Source: DYRB01 sp963845265
GTDB taxonomy: Bacteria; Pseudomonadota; Gammaproteobacteria; Chromatiales; Chromatiaceae
Direction of reading: 5' to 3'
Assembly (NCBI GenBank): GCA_963845265.1
Contig: CAWJRN010000006.1
Location: 186,001-250,000 of the forward strand
Length of the DNA: 64,000 nucleotides
Below are positions 16,197-24,637 of the stretch, piece after piece. Made by a program: the position numbers and the translations under genes. How positions within the stretch are numbered: position 1 is the stretch's first letter; the number at the start of each line of letters is the position of its first letter. Under the pieces are notes generated by a model. It ran no database searches. It was not told the DNA's origin and was given only the letters and a program-made list of their open reading frames with translations.

Positions 16197-16538
16197 AGCC
16201 ATGCCTGCGCAGCGGTGCGGCAAGGGCCGCACCGAACCGTTCCGTCGAGATGGCGGACGTCCAACCGCTGGCCGGCGGACAGGGATACCGTCAGAACCAA
16301 CCAACGTACCCGGCCGCTTCGGCTCGCCTATACTCAGCGACCAGCGCGACGCCGATCGGACACCAGGAATCTACATGCCCTGGGTCGCGTAGCGCGATTT
16401 GGTCGCTCCCGGCCCAGGTCGAAGTCCACGGAACGCGGGAGACACGACGCACGACAGCTGGCCAAAAGCCCGCGCACGTTCCACTCACGACGGGATGCAC
16501 ATCCGTCTCGCCGATCGAGCTTCCGAGTCGTCAACAGT
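16197..16538. other. Gene-free stretch
   Basis: About 340 bases between the small exported protein and the broken regulator. Open frames cross it in all directions, but none has a ribosome site or recognisable protein features. It should carry the promoter of the regulator gene; no clear repeat or RNA gene was seen. Confidence 0.4.
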
Positions 16539-18277
16539 ATGGAACCGAGCCAAGCTGACAATGGAGTCGACCGTTCCCGCCACTTTATGGTGCAGGATTG
16601 GTTGGTTGTGCCAGAGCGTGGGCAGATCAACCGCGCTGGGCGGATCGAGCGTGTCGAACCCAAGGCCATGGAGGTGCTGGTCTACCTGGCTGCGCATCAG
16701 GGAGAGGTGGTCACCCGAGAGGAATTGGAGAAGAGCGTCTGGCGCGGCGCCCTGGTGGGGTACGACGCAGTCACTAACACCGTCATCAAGCTCAGAAAGG
16801 CCCTCGGCGATCACGCCAAGGAGTCAGGCATCATTGCCACCGTCCCCAAACGGGGCTACCTCCTGGTTGCGCCTGTCCGCTACCTGGACGCCGAAGAAGA
16901 ACCACTCCCTGCTCGGCATGACACCGGGGGGCCGAATTCACTGTCGTCAGGAAGGACATGGGCCAAGTCGTTGAAACCTGCATGGATCGCAGTCGCCTTG
17001 CTGGGGCTGGCGGCGCTGGCCGGCGCGCTGTACTTGACATCTCCTCCCGAGACGCTCGAATCCCCCTCAAGCTCTCGGCGGGAAACCGAGTCTCACGCCC
17101 TCCATTGTGGTGCTGCCCTTCGACAACCGAAGTGACGATCCCCAGTATGATGCGTTCGCCGACGGCATCACGGAGGACATCATCACCGATCTCTCTGGGC
17201 TTCCGGCCTTGCTGGTGATTGCAAGCAATACGTCGTTTGCGTTTAAGGGCCAACGGGCTCAGGCGCACGAGCTCGCCGCCGAACTCCACGTCGACTTCGT
17301 CCTCGAAGGCAGCGTTCGCCGTCACGCTGACGCGGTCCGGGTGAATGCCCGCTTGGTCGACGCCCGGAGCGGCTTCCAGAAATGGGCCAAACGCTATGAC
17401 CGGCAAGCCGCCGACATCTTTGCCGTCCAAGACGAATTGACGAACAGCATCGTCGACGTGCTCGCCGTTAAGTTGTCCCGGCAAGAGGCGGAGCGCCTGG
17501 CCCGCCCTACCACCAACAGCCTCGCAGCCTACGACTATTTTCAGCAAGGGCAGCGGTTGGCGAAGGTCAGTACGCCGGACACCAATCGCCAGGCGCAGGC
17601 GGCGTATCGCCAGGCCATTGGGTCGGACCCCAGCTATGGCCGCGCCTACGGGGCCCTCGGGTATACGCTCGCCTTCAGTTACCGCCGCGGGTGGACAGAC
17701 AATCCCCAGCAGACGCTCGAGCGTGCGCTCGAACTGGCGCGCAAAGGCGTCGAGCTCAACGATTCCATTCCGCAGACCTATTGGGCACTCGGGTTTGTGC
17801 ACCTCATGCGCAAGGAGTTCAAGCTGGCCGAAGCGGCCGCAACTCAGGCCATAGAAATGGCGCCGAACTACGCCGACGGATACGGTCTGCTGGCCTTGAT
17901 CAAGAACGCGCTGGGCGACCCGGAATCGGCGATCGCGACTGATAGATAAAGGCATGCAGCTCAACCCCTATTACACCTGGGACTACCCCTACAACCTGGG
18001 GAGGGCGTACTACACCCTCGGTCGTATCGACGAGGCAATCGCAGCGCTCGAAGAGGCGAAGACCCGCAACGAGAATGCTGTGCCCATCAGGCTGCACCTT
18101 GCGGCCAGTTATGTGCGCGCCGGTCGGCTGGACGACGCGGAGTGGGAGGTGCAGGAGATACAGGTCCTGAGTCCCACCGATACCATTTCGCGGCAAAAGG
18201 CTGCTCACCCAATCCAAGACGACGCACTCATGAAGGCCTTCGTCGACGATCTTCGAACCGCCGGACTGCCTGAATAG
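16539..18277 (+). pseudogene. CadC/ToxR-like winged-helix regulator with TPR repeats, two frame breaks
   Basis: One gene read in three successive frames. Frame A from ATG 16539 gives an OmpR-type winged helix (VEPKAMEVLVYLAAHQGEVVTREELEKSVW, VPKRGYLL) and a membrane segment AWIAVALLGLAALAGALYL. Frame B, entered between about 17040 and 17095, gives the FADGITEDIITDL segment typical of such regulators plus TPR repeats to about 17937. Frame C from 17939 finishes the TPRs (GMQLNPYYTWDYPYNLGRAY). The second break is one extra A at 17938 before CTG. Such proteins are inner-membrane transcription regulators. It may be a real pseudogene or a sequence error; the domains themselves are well preserved. 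Confidence 0.75.
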
Positions 18278-18436
18278 CCTGGGAATCGCGGGGAAACATA
18301 CCCACATCCCTGACGGTGCGCGGCCGGCACTCTTTGGCGGGGCAATGCTACCCCGTTTCAAAGTGTCGGAGTTTGGACAAATTGGCGGGGGGCTGTCGGT
18401 GAAACTGCGCAATAAGTAGACGGGGATGATGTTTGA

Positions 18437-18541
18437 GGACACCGAGTCTCGCCTGGCAAGCCCTTCGCCGAGCTGCCGAGCCACTGGCGCTGCCCGCGAT
18501 GCGACGGCGAGCGCGATCCATTCATGGCCCTGGAGGACTGA
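18437..18541 (+). pseudogene. hupI: C-terminal remnant of a HupI-type rubredoxin
   Basis: About 34 residues in frame after a stop at 18434-18436, containing SPGKPFAELPSHWRCPRC and ending DPFMALED. This is the second half of a rubredoxin with the second CxxC pair only; the first CxxC half is missing. In hydrogenase (hup) clusters a rubredoxin gene lies directly before hupJ and hupK, as it does here, so I read it as hupI debris. The preceding 18278-18436 shows no gene. Confidence 0.65.
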
Positions 18542-18542
18542 G

Positions 18543-18641
18543 GTGGAATTCGTCCAAGCTACCGCCGACCGGCTCACGGCGGTGTTCGAGACCATTTACC
18601 GGGAGCGCATGCGGGACCTGCAGTCGGGGGTATCAACGTGA
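18543..18641 (+). pseudogene. hupJ: N-terminal remnant of HupJ (HybE family)
   Basis: A GTG at 18543 directly after the hupI stop gives 32 residues (TADRLTAVFETIYRERMRDL), like the start of HupJ/HybE-family hydrogenase maturation proteins, which are normally around 150 residues or more. The rest is absent: the frame ends in TGA overlapping the hupK start (GTGA). An internal deletion explains this better than a frameshift. Confidence 0.55.
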
Positions 18642-19830
18642 CCTCGCCGGTCTACGGCACCGAGGGGATGCTCACCATGCGCCTGGAACTGGACGCCGGG
18701 CGCATCACCGCGGTGGACGTTGGTTCGACCCGGCCCCTGGGCGTTGCCCGGATCTTCCTTGGCAAGCCCGTTGGCGAGGTCCTGGCCACCCTGCCCCTGC
18801 TCTACAGCGTCTGTGCCACCGCCCAAGCCGCCGCGGCGGTGGCTGCAGTGGAGGCCGCCCTGTACATCCACCCCAGCGAGCCCCAGCGGCGTGCCCGGGA
18901 GGCCATGCTCCTGGCGGAGACCGCCCGCGAGCACCTGGTCCGCTGCCTGCTAGGCTGGGGCGCCTGGTTGGGAGAGCGCCCCGACCCCCGGGCCCTGGCC
19001 CTCACTGGGCGCCTGCGCGGTGAGCTCGCGATGGCCCTCTACCCCGAGAGCGACGGATTCCGGCCTGGCGGCGGCCGGCTGTTGCCGAACCAGGTCCAAC
19101 TGGCCAAGGTCCTCGACAGCCTGGAGCTTGTCCTGACCGGGGTCGTGCTGGGCGTCCCGCCCCAGACCTGGTTGGAGATCGGCGACGCTACCGGCCTCGC
19201 GCGCGTGGGCCGCCGAGGGCCGCTCCATGGGCGCCCGGACCCTGGCCCAGGTCGCCGCTCTGGGTTGGTCGGACCTCGCGTCCTCGGCCGTACCCCCCCT
19301 GGGGGAGACGACCGCGGAAGAGCTGGAGCCCTGGCTCACGGGCCCAGCGGCCGACACCTTCATCAGCCCAACCCACCTGGGACGGGCAGCCACGGGAGAC
19401 CGGCGCCCTGGCCCGGGAGATCCATCGGCCCCTGATCGCGGACCTGAACAGGCACCAGGGTAACGGTCTGCTCACCCGGCTAACCGCGCGCCTGAGCGAG
19501 CTGGCCGCACTGCCGGGGCGCATCGCCACTGCTTTGGAAGGACTGGAGCCAGACACGGCCCCGTCACTGGCCCCGTCGGACGGTCGCAGCGCCGGCGTCG
19601 GCCAGGTTGAGGCGGCCCGCGGTCGCTTGGTGCACCGGGTCGAGATCGAGTCCGGGATGATCCGCGGCTACCGAATCCTCGCCCCCACCGAGTGGAACTT
19701 CCACCCGGACGGCGTCCTCGCCCGGGGGCTCGAAGGTCTGCCTGTCGGTTCGGACCTGAACGCCCTGGTCGCCCTGACCGTCGAGGCCGTGGACCCCTGT
19801 GTGGGCTACCAGATTGAGACGACGCCTTGA
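18638..19830 (+). pseudogene. hupK: HupK-like NiFe-hydrogenase maturation protein, two frame breaks
   Basis: The protein, related to the hydrogenase large subunit, is readable in three frames. Frame 1 from GTG 18638: MRLELDAGRITAVDVGSTRP and LPLLYSVCATAQAAAA. Frame 2 after an extra G at about 19205: GARTLAQVAALGWSDLASS. Frame 3 from about 19370 to the stop at 19830: DGQPRETGALAREIHRPL and the large-subunit-like end RILAPTEWNFHPDGVLARGL then DPCVGYQI. HupK helps assemble the NiFe site of uptake hydrogenase. No hydrogenase structural gene is nearby and hupI/hupJ are truncated, so the locus looks decayed. Confidence 0.7.
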
Positions 19831-20029
19831 CCAGCAACCGCCCCAGCGTCTTGATCGTGAGCAACGAGCCCATGCCCTTGGCCGAGACGAGCTCCGGATA
19901 GCGGGACTGGCGGCGCAGACATCCGGCCAAGCGGCGGACTCACCGGCCCGCTACGGTCAACCTGACTTTGGTCCGCCGCAGGCATTCAGCTAACATACGC
20001 GGCTTTGCCCCGCCCGAGACCCGCAAGCC

Positions 20030-21129
20030 ATGCAGGACATCAACCCCCTCACCAACCAGATCGGCGACCTTCAGGAGCGACTCACCTCGCTCAGGGGGTA
20101 TCTTTGACTACGCCGAAAAGAAAGACCGCCTGGTAGAAGTCCTGCGCGAGCTGGAGGATCCAGCGGTCTGGGCCGACCCGGAGCGGGCCCAGACCTTGGG
20201 CCGCGAGCGCTCGGCACTGGAGGCAGTGGTCAATGGTCTGGACGAGATCGAGTCGGGGGTCCTGGAGGCCTCTGACCTGCTCGACATGGCCGTCGATGAG
20301 GATGATTCGGATACCGTGGACGCGGTGGCCGCGGACCTTGGGGGCTTCGAGGCCCACGTCGCGCAACTGGAATTCCGGCGCATGTTCTCCGGCGAAATGG
20401 ACGCCACCAACGCCTTCCTGGACGTCCAGTCCGGCTCCGGTGGCACCGAGGCCCAGGACTGGGCCGAGATGCTGCTGCGCATGTACCTGCGCTGGGGCGA
20501 GCGACGGGGCTTCAAGACCGAGCTGATCGAGGTCTCTCCTGCCGACGTGGCCGGCATCAAGTCTGCCACCATCCGCTTCGAGGGCGAGTACGCCTTTGGC
20601 TGGCTGCGCACCGAGACCGGCGTCCACCGACTCGTGCGCAAGTCGCCCTTCGACTCCGGCAACCGCCGCCATACCTCCTTCGCTGCGGTGTTCGTCTCGC
20701 CCGAGATCGACGATTCGGTGGAGATCGACATCAATCCGGCGGACCTGCGCGTCGACGTCTACCGGGCCAGCGGTGCCGGCGGCCAGCACGTCAACCGTAC
20801 CGAGTCGGCGGTGCGCATCACCCACCTGCCCACCGGGGTGGTGACCCAGTGCCAGAACGACCGCAGCCAGCACAAGAACAAGGCCACGGCGATGAAGCAG
20901 CTCCAGGCCAAGCTCTACGAGACTGGAGATGCAGAAGCGCAGCGTCGCCCAGCAGGCCCTGGAGGACACCAAGTCCGACATCGGTTGGGGCAGCCAGATC
21001 CGCTCCTATGTGCTGGACCAGTCACGCATCAAGGACCTGCGCACCGGGGTCGAGATCTCCAACACCCAGGGGGTGCTGGACGGCAACTTGGACCCCTTCA
21101 TCGAGGCCAGCCTGAAGAGCGGGCTCTGA
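20030..21129 (+). CDS. prfB: Peptide chain release factor RF2 (programmed frameshift plus a second frame break)
   Basis: RF2 recognises UGA and UAA stops and releases the peptide from the ribosome. Translation from ATG 20030 meets an in-frame TGA at codon 26 (20105-20107), the classic RF2 +1 site, and continues from 20106. Conserved parts follow: GGTEAQDWAEMLLRMYLRW with the catalytic GGQ in VYRASGAGGQHVNRTESAVR. At 20922 one extra A before CTG shifts the frame again; the correct end (MQKRSVAQQALEDTKSDIGW to the stop at 21129) is in the new frame. Without the fix prfB would run into lysS. Since RF2 is essential, a sequence error is likely. lysS follows, as in E. coli. Confidence 0.9.
20093..20108 (+). 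other. RF2 programmed +1 frameshift site
   Basis: AGGGGG (20093-20098) acts as an internal Shine-Dalgarno three bases before CTT TGA C (20102-20108). This is the same arrangement as in E. coli prfB, where slow decoding of UGA at low RF2 lets the CUU-bound tRNA slip +1, giving autoregulation. Confidence 0.95.
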
Positions 21130-21235
21130 CCACCCAACCCAGCCCGACCGATGTGGATAGGACGCGCCGCACAGGCGTTGGGCATGGAGCGCGAAGCTGT
21201 TGCGCGTCGCATCCACCGATACTCAGCAAACCAGC

Positions 21236-21266
21236 AGGGTGGATGCACGTCGCTTGTCCACCCCAC
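21236..21266 (-). repeat. GTGGAYAAGCG-type dispersed repeat
   Basis: On the minus strand this reads GGGGTGGACAAGCGACGTGC then ATCCACCC. It resembles AGGGTAGACAAGCGCAGCGC + ATCCACCG at 59507-59534 and a shorter match, GGGTGGACAAGCGAAGCGC, at 26349-26367. Its ends are partly self-complementary. It lies between prfB and lysS. Confidence 0.5.
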
Positions 21267-21314
21267 GGTTGTTGCCTTATAGACCGCGCCCCCAGCAAGC
21301 ACTGGAAACAGATG

Positions 21315-22838
21315 ATGAGTCAGAACGAACAACCCGAACCGCACCAACCTGAGCCCCAGGACGAGAACAAACTCATCGCCCAACGTCGCGAGAAACTCGC
21401 GCACCTGCGCGACCAGGGCAACGCCTTCCCCAACGACTTCCGCCGCGACGCACTGGCCGGCGATCTGCTCGCCACCTACGGCGCACTGTCCGCGGAAGAC
21501 CTGGAGGCCAAGGCGATCCGGGCCAGCCTGGGCGGGCGGCTCATGAGCCGGCGCATCATGGGCAAGGCGAGCTTCTCCCACCTGCAAGACATGTCCGGGC
21601 GCATCCAGCTCTTCATCCAGCGCGACACCCTGGGAACCGACGCCTACACTGCCTACAAAAAGGACCTGGACCTTGGCGACATCGTCGGTGCCGAGGGGCT
21701 CCTGTTCAAGACCAAGACCGGGGAGTTGTCCCTGCGCTGCGAGTCCCTGCGGCTCCTGACCAAGTCCCTGCGTCCCTTGCCGGAGAAGTGGCACGGCCTG
21801 GCCGACCAGGAGACGCGCTACCGCCAGCGCTACCTGGACCTCATCACCAACGAGGACGCCCGGCGCACCTTCCAGACCCGCGTGCGGATGATCCAGTACC
21901 TGCGCGACTACCTGAACGCCCGGGGCTATCTGGAGGTCGAGACCCCCATGATGCACGTCATCCCCGGTGGGGCGGCGGCGCGGCCCTTCGTCACCCACCA
22001 CCACGCCCTGGACATGCAGCTCTATCTGCGCATCGCCCCGGAGCTGTACCTCAAGCGCCTGGTGGTCGGCGGTTTCGAGCGCGTCTACGAGGTCAACCGC
22101 AACTTCCGCAACGAGGGACTCTCCACCCGCCACAACCCCGAGTTCACCATGGTGGAGTTCTACCAGGCCTACTCGGACTACCGTGACCTGATGGACCTCA
22201 CCGAGGACCTGTTGCGCGGCATGGCCCAGACCGTGCTCGGCACCACCACCCTCACCCACCAGGGCAACAGCTACGATTTCGGCCAGCCCTTCCGCCGCCT
22301 GTCCGTGCGCGACGCCGTCCTGACCTTCAACGAAGGGGTCACAGCGGCGGACGTAGACGACCTGGACGCCGCGCGCGCCCTGGCTCGGCGGCTGAACATC
22401 GAGGTGCACGATAGTTGGGGCCTGGGCCGTGTGCAGATCGCCGTCTTCGAGGAGACCTGCGAGCATCGGCTGACGGACCCCACCTTCATCACCGAGTACC
22501 CCACCGAGGTCTCGCCCCTGGCCCGTTGCAACGACGCCAACCCGCTGGTCACCGACCGCTTCGAGCTGTTCATCGGCGGGCGCGAGATCGCCAACGGCTT
22601 CTCCGAGCTGAACGACCCGGAGGACCAGGCCGAGCGCTTCCGCCAGCAGGCGCGGGACAAGGACGCCGGTGACCACGAGGCCATGCACTACGACGCCGAT
22701 TACATCCGCGCCTTGGAGCACGGGCTCCCCCCCACCGCGGGGGAAGGCATCGGCATCGACCGATTGGTGATGCTCTTCACCGACTCAGCCTCGATCCGCG
22801 ACGTGCTGCTGTTCCCGCACCTGCGGCCGGAGGACTGA
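21315..22838 (+). CDS. lysS: Lysyl-tRNA synthetase, class II
   Basis: A 507-residue protein (E. coli 505); ATG 21315 (MSQNEQPEP) or the ATG one codon earlier could be the start, with GGA at 21304 as a weak ribosome site. The N-terminal OB-fold anticodon domain includes GGRLMSRRIMGKASFSHLQD; the catalytic class II core has motif 1 around YLEVETPMMHVIPGG, motif 2 FRNEGLSTRHNPEFTMVEFY, and motif 3 GEGIGIDRLVMLFT. It charges tRNA-Lys in the cytosol. The 185-base gap after prfB holds a degenerate palindrome (see the repeat at 21236). Confidence 0.97.
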   Translation: MSQNEQPEPHQPEPQDENKLIAQRREKLAHLRDQGNAFPNDFRRDALAGDLLATYGALSAEDLEAKAIRASLGGRLMSRRIMGKASFSHLQDMSGRIQLFIQRDTLGTDAYTAYKKDLDLGDIVGAEGLLFKTKTGELSLRCESLRLLTKSLRPLPEKWHGLADQETRYRQRYLDLITNEDARRTFQTRVRMIQYLRDYLNARGYLEVETPMMHVIPGGAAARPFVTHHHALDMQLYLRIAPELYLKRLVVGGFERVYEVNRNFRNEGLSTRHNPEFTMVEFYQAYSDYRDLMDLTEDLLRGMAQTVLGTTTLTHQGNSYDFGQPFRRLSVRDAVLTFNEGVTAADVDDLDAARALARRLNIEVHDSWGLGRVQIAVFEETCEHRLTDPTFITEYPTEVSPLARCNDANPLVTDRFELFIGGREIANGFSELNDPEDQAERFRQQARDKDAGDHEAMHYDADYIRALEHGLPPTAGEGIGIDRLVMLFTDSASIRDVLLFPHLRPED

Positions 22839-22967
22839 CCGCGACCCGGCTATCGTCCGCCAACCGTCTTGCCCGAGGCCGAGGCGGTCGGGGCAGCTGA
22901 GGAAATCGACTACCCCAACGCCAAAGACAGGGTTCCCGCTCGTTCCACCGCTCCTGCCGTACCCCCT

Positions 22968-22993
22968 CGTTCCACCGCTCCCGCGGTGGAACG
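22968..22993 (+). terminator. Strong hairpin downstream of lysS
   Basis: CGTTCCACCGC (22968-22978), loop TCCC, GCGGTGGAACG (22983-22993): a perfect 11-bp stem 130 bases after the lysS stop. No T-run follows, so it is a structural or processing hairpin rather than a canonical intrinsic terminator. Confidence 0.5.
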
Positions 22994-23025
22994 TACCCGC
23001 TCGCGCTCTGCGCCGAAGCACACCG

Positions 23026-23048
23026 GTGACACCGCGGAGCGGTGTCAC
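23026..23048. repeat. Hairpin repeat GTGACACCGC, copy 1
   Basis: GTGACACCGC, loop GGA, GCGGTGTCAC. A matching hairpin with loop AGGA lies at 33664-33687, and both are followed by GAG/GAGA. It sits in the convergent gap between lysS and tRNA-Phe. Confidence 0.65.
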
Positions 23049-23061
23049 GAGATAAAGACCG

Positions 23062-23100
23062 CAACGAAAAACGGCCTAGACGGGGTGCGCCTAGGCCGTT
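23062..23100 (-). terminator. Rho-independent terminator after tRNA-Phe
   Basis: Reading leftward from the tRNA: AACGGCCTAG, 11-base loop, CTAGGCCGTT (23070-23100, perfect 10-bp stem), then TTTCGTTGCGG. It lies seven bases past the encoded CCA end. Confidence 0.85.
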
Positions 23101-23107
23101 GTTGTAT

Positions 23108-23183
23108 TGGTGCCCAGGGGCGGAATCGAACCACCGACACGGGGATTTTCAATCCCCTGCTCTACCAACTGAGCTACCTAGGC
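23108..23183 (-). tRNA. tRNA-Phe (GAA)
   Basis: A 76-base gene on the minus strand from GCCTAGG (5') to CCTGGGC-A-CCA (3', CCA encoded). The anticodon stem GGGGA/TCCCC encloses loop TTGAAAA, giving anticodon GAA. D-arm AGCTCAGTTGGTAGAGC and T-arm GGTTCGATTCC are standard. Confidence 0.97.
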
Positions 23184-23265
23184 ATGTCTTGCGCTTGACG
23201 CCGGCTGCGGCCCTGGACGGGTCGGCCGGAGAAGCTGCGCATTAAAGCGTCCCGAACGCCGCTCG

Positions 23266-23538
23266 TCAAGCCTTGGGTGGGACATAATCCGGGGGCAACT
23301 CGACGCCTTCGCCAAAGAAGTACTTTTCCATCTGTTCTTCCAAGAACTTGCGGGCCTTGGGATCGATGGGGCTGAGGCGATTCTCGTTGATCAGCATGGT
23401 CTGATGGCGCAGCCAGTCGGCCCAGGCCTGCTTGGAGACGTTCTCATAGAGGCGCGCGCCAAGGGGCCCGGGATAGGGCTGGCGGGCCAGGCCCTCGGCC
23501 TCGCGTTGCAGCTTGATGCAGTGGACCATTCTCGTCAT
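23266..23538 (-). CDS. yggX: YggX family Fe(II)-trafficking / oxidative damage protection protein
   Basis: Ninety residues from ATG 23538: MTRMVHCIKLQREAEGLARQ, with the conserved N-terminal Cys (C7), then YPGPLGARLYENVSKQAW and WLRHQTMLINENRLSPIDPK, all typical of YggX. The small cytosolic protein is linked to iron handling and protection of Fe-S proteins from oxidation. Its start overlaps the mutY stop by four bases (ATGA), the usual mutY-yggX arrangement, so it is translated from the mutY message. Confidence 0.96.
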   Translation of the reverse strand: MTRMVHCIKLQREAEGLARQPYPGPLGARLYENVSKQAWADWLRHQTMLINENRLSPIDPKARKFLEEQMEKYFFGEGVELPPDYVPPKA

Positions 23539-24635
23539 GGGGGGTCTCCGTTCTCGGGTTCGGGTGGGGCAGGCCCCGCGCCCAGCTCGCGCAGCAGCCT
23601 GGCCACCGGGGCGGCGAGGCCGACCTTGCCGGGGCGGGTCGGGTGATACCACTGCCGGTCGGGCTGGTCGGCCAGGTTGGCGGGGTGTCGTTCGAGGTCG
23701 ACGGCCAGGGGTTGGATGTCGAGCCGGAAGTGGGTGAAGGAGTGGCGGCGAGGCGGGAGCTTTTCAACCCGCAGCGGCGCTGCCCCCAGATGGGCGCGAC
23801 ACCAATCGGCCGGGTGGTCGCCGACCTGGCACTCGGGAAGGCCCCAGAGCCCGCCCCAGATCCCAGAGGGCGGACGCCGTTCCAGCAGGACCTCCCCGGC
23901 CGGGTTGCGCAGGATGAGCATGTGCACCTCCCGCACCGGGACCTCCCGACGTGGTTTGGGTGCCGGGTAGGCCGTCACATCACCCTGTATCAGAGCCCGA
24001 CAGCCGCCCGCCAGGGGGCAGCGCCCACAGGCAGGGGCGCTGCGGGTGCACAGGGTGGCGCCCAGATCCATCATGGCCTGGTTGTAGGCCGCGACCCGCT
24101 CAGCGGGGGTACAGCGTTCGGCCAGGTCCCACAGCCTGGTGAGCACTGGACTGGACCCGGGCCAGCCGGGCACGGTAAAGCAGCGGGCCAGGACGCGCTT
24201 GCAGTTGCCGTCGAGGATGGCGCGGCGCTGCCCCAGGGCCAGGGAGAGGATGGCTGCGGCGGTGGACCGGCCGATGCCGGGCAGGGCCTCCAGCTGGGTC
24301 GGATCGACGGGCAACTGCCCCCCATGCTCGGCCACGACCAAAGCGGCTGCACGATGCAGGTTGCGGGCCCGTGCGTAGTAGCCGAGCCCGGACCAGTGGT
24401 GCAGCACCTCGTCAACCGGGGCGTCGGAGAGGTCAGCCAGGGTCGGGAAGCGGCCCATGAAGCGCTCGAAATAGGGTACTACTACCGCGACCTGGGTCTG
24501 CTGGAGCATGACCTCGGAGACCCAGACGCGGTAGGGGCTGGGGTCGCGTTGCCAGGGCAGATCCTTACGACCGTGCCGGTCGAACCAGTCTAGGAGCGGC
24601 TCGGCGAGGTCTTCGGGCGCCAGGGGCGTCGCCAC
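23535..24635 (-). CDS. mutY: Adenine DNA glycosylase MutY
   Basis: A 366-residue protein from GTG 24635. It removes adenine mispaired with 8-oxoG. Visible are SEVMLQQTQVAVVVPYFERF with the catalytic Glu, the helix-hairpin-helix LEALPGIGRSTAAAILSLAL, the catalytic Asp in AILDGNCKRVLAR, and the 4Fe-4S cluster cysteines in CTRSAPACGRCPLAGGC (C-x6-C-x2-C-x5-C preserved). The C-terminal NUDIX-like 8-oxoG recognition domain begins around residue 235 (VHMLILRNPAGEVLLERRPP). It starts two bases after the asmA stop and overlaps yggX. Confidence 0.97.
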   Translation of the reverse strand: MATPLAPEDLAEPLLDWFDRHGRKDLPWQRDPSPYRVWVSEVMLQQTQVAVVVPYFERFMGRFPTLADLSDAPVDEVLHHWSGLGYYARARNLHRAAALVVAEHGGQLPVDPTQLEALPGIGRSTAAAILSLALGQRRAILDGNCKRVLARCFTVPGWPGSSPVLTRLWDLAERCTPAERVAAYNQAMMDLGATLCTRSAPACGRCPLAGGCRALIQGDVTAYPAPKPRREVPVREVHMLILRNPAGEVLLERRPPSGIWGGLWGLPECQVGDHPADWCRAHLGAAPLRVEKLPPRRHSFTHFRLDIQPLAVDLERHPANLADQPDRQWYHPTRPGKVGLAAPVARLLRELGAGPAPPEPENGDPP

Positions 24636-24637
24636 CC

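Noticed and set aside
21006..22721. A 571-residue frame on the minus strand opposite lysS
   Set aside because: It mirrors the GC-rich codon pattern of lysS, has no ribosome site and no recognisable domain.
19968..22838. A single 956-residue frame that would fuse RF2 to lysyl-tRNA synthetase
   Set aside because: It arises because the extra A at 20922 throws prfB into a frame that happens to stay open to lysS. The segment between is not protein-like and the true RF2 end lies in the other frame.
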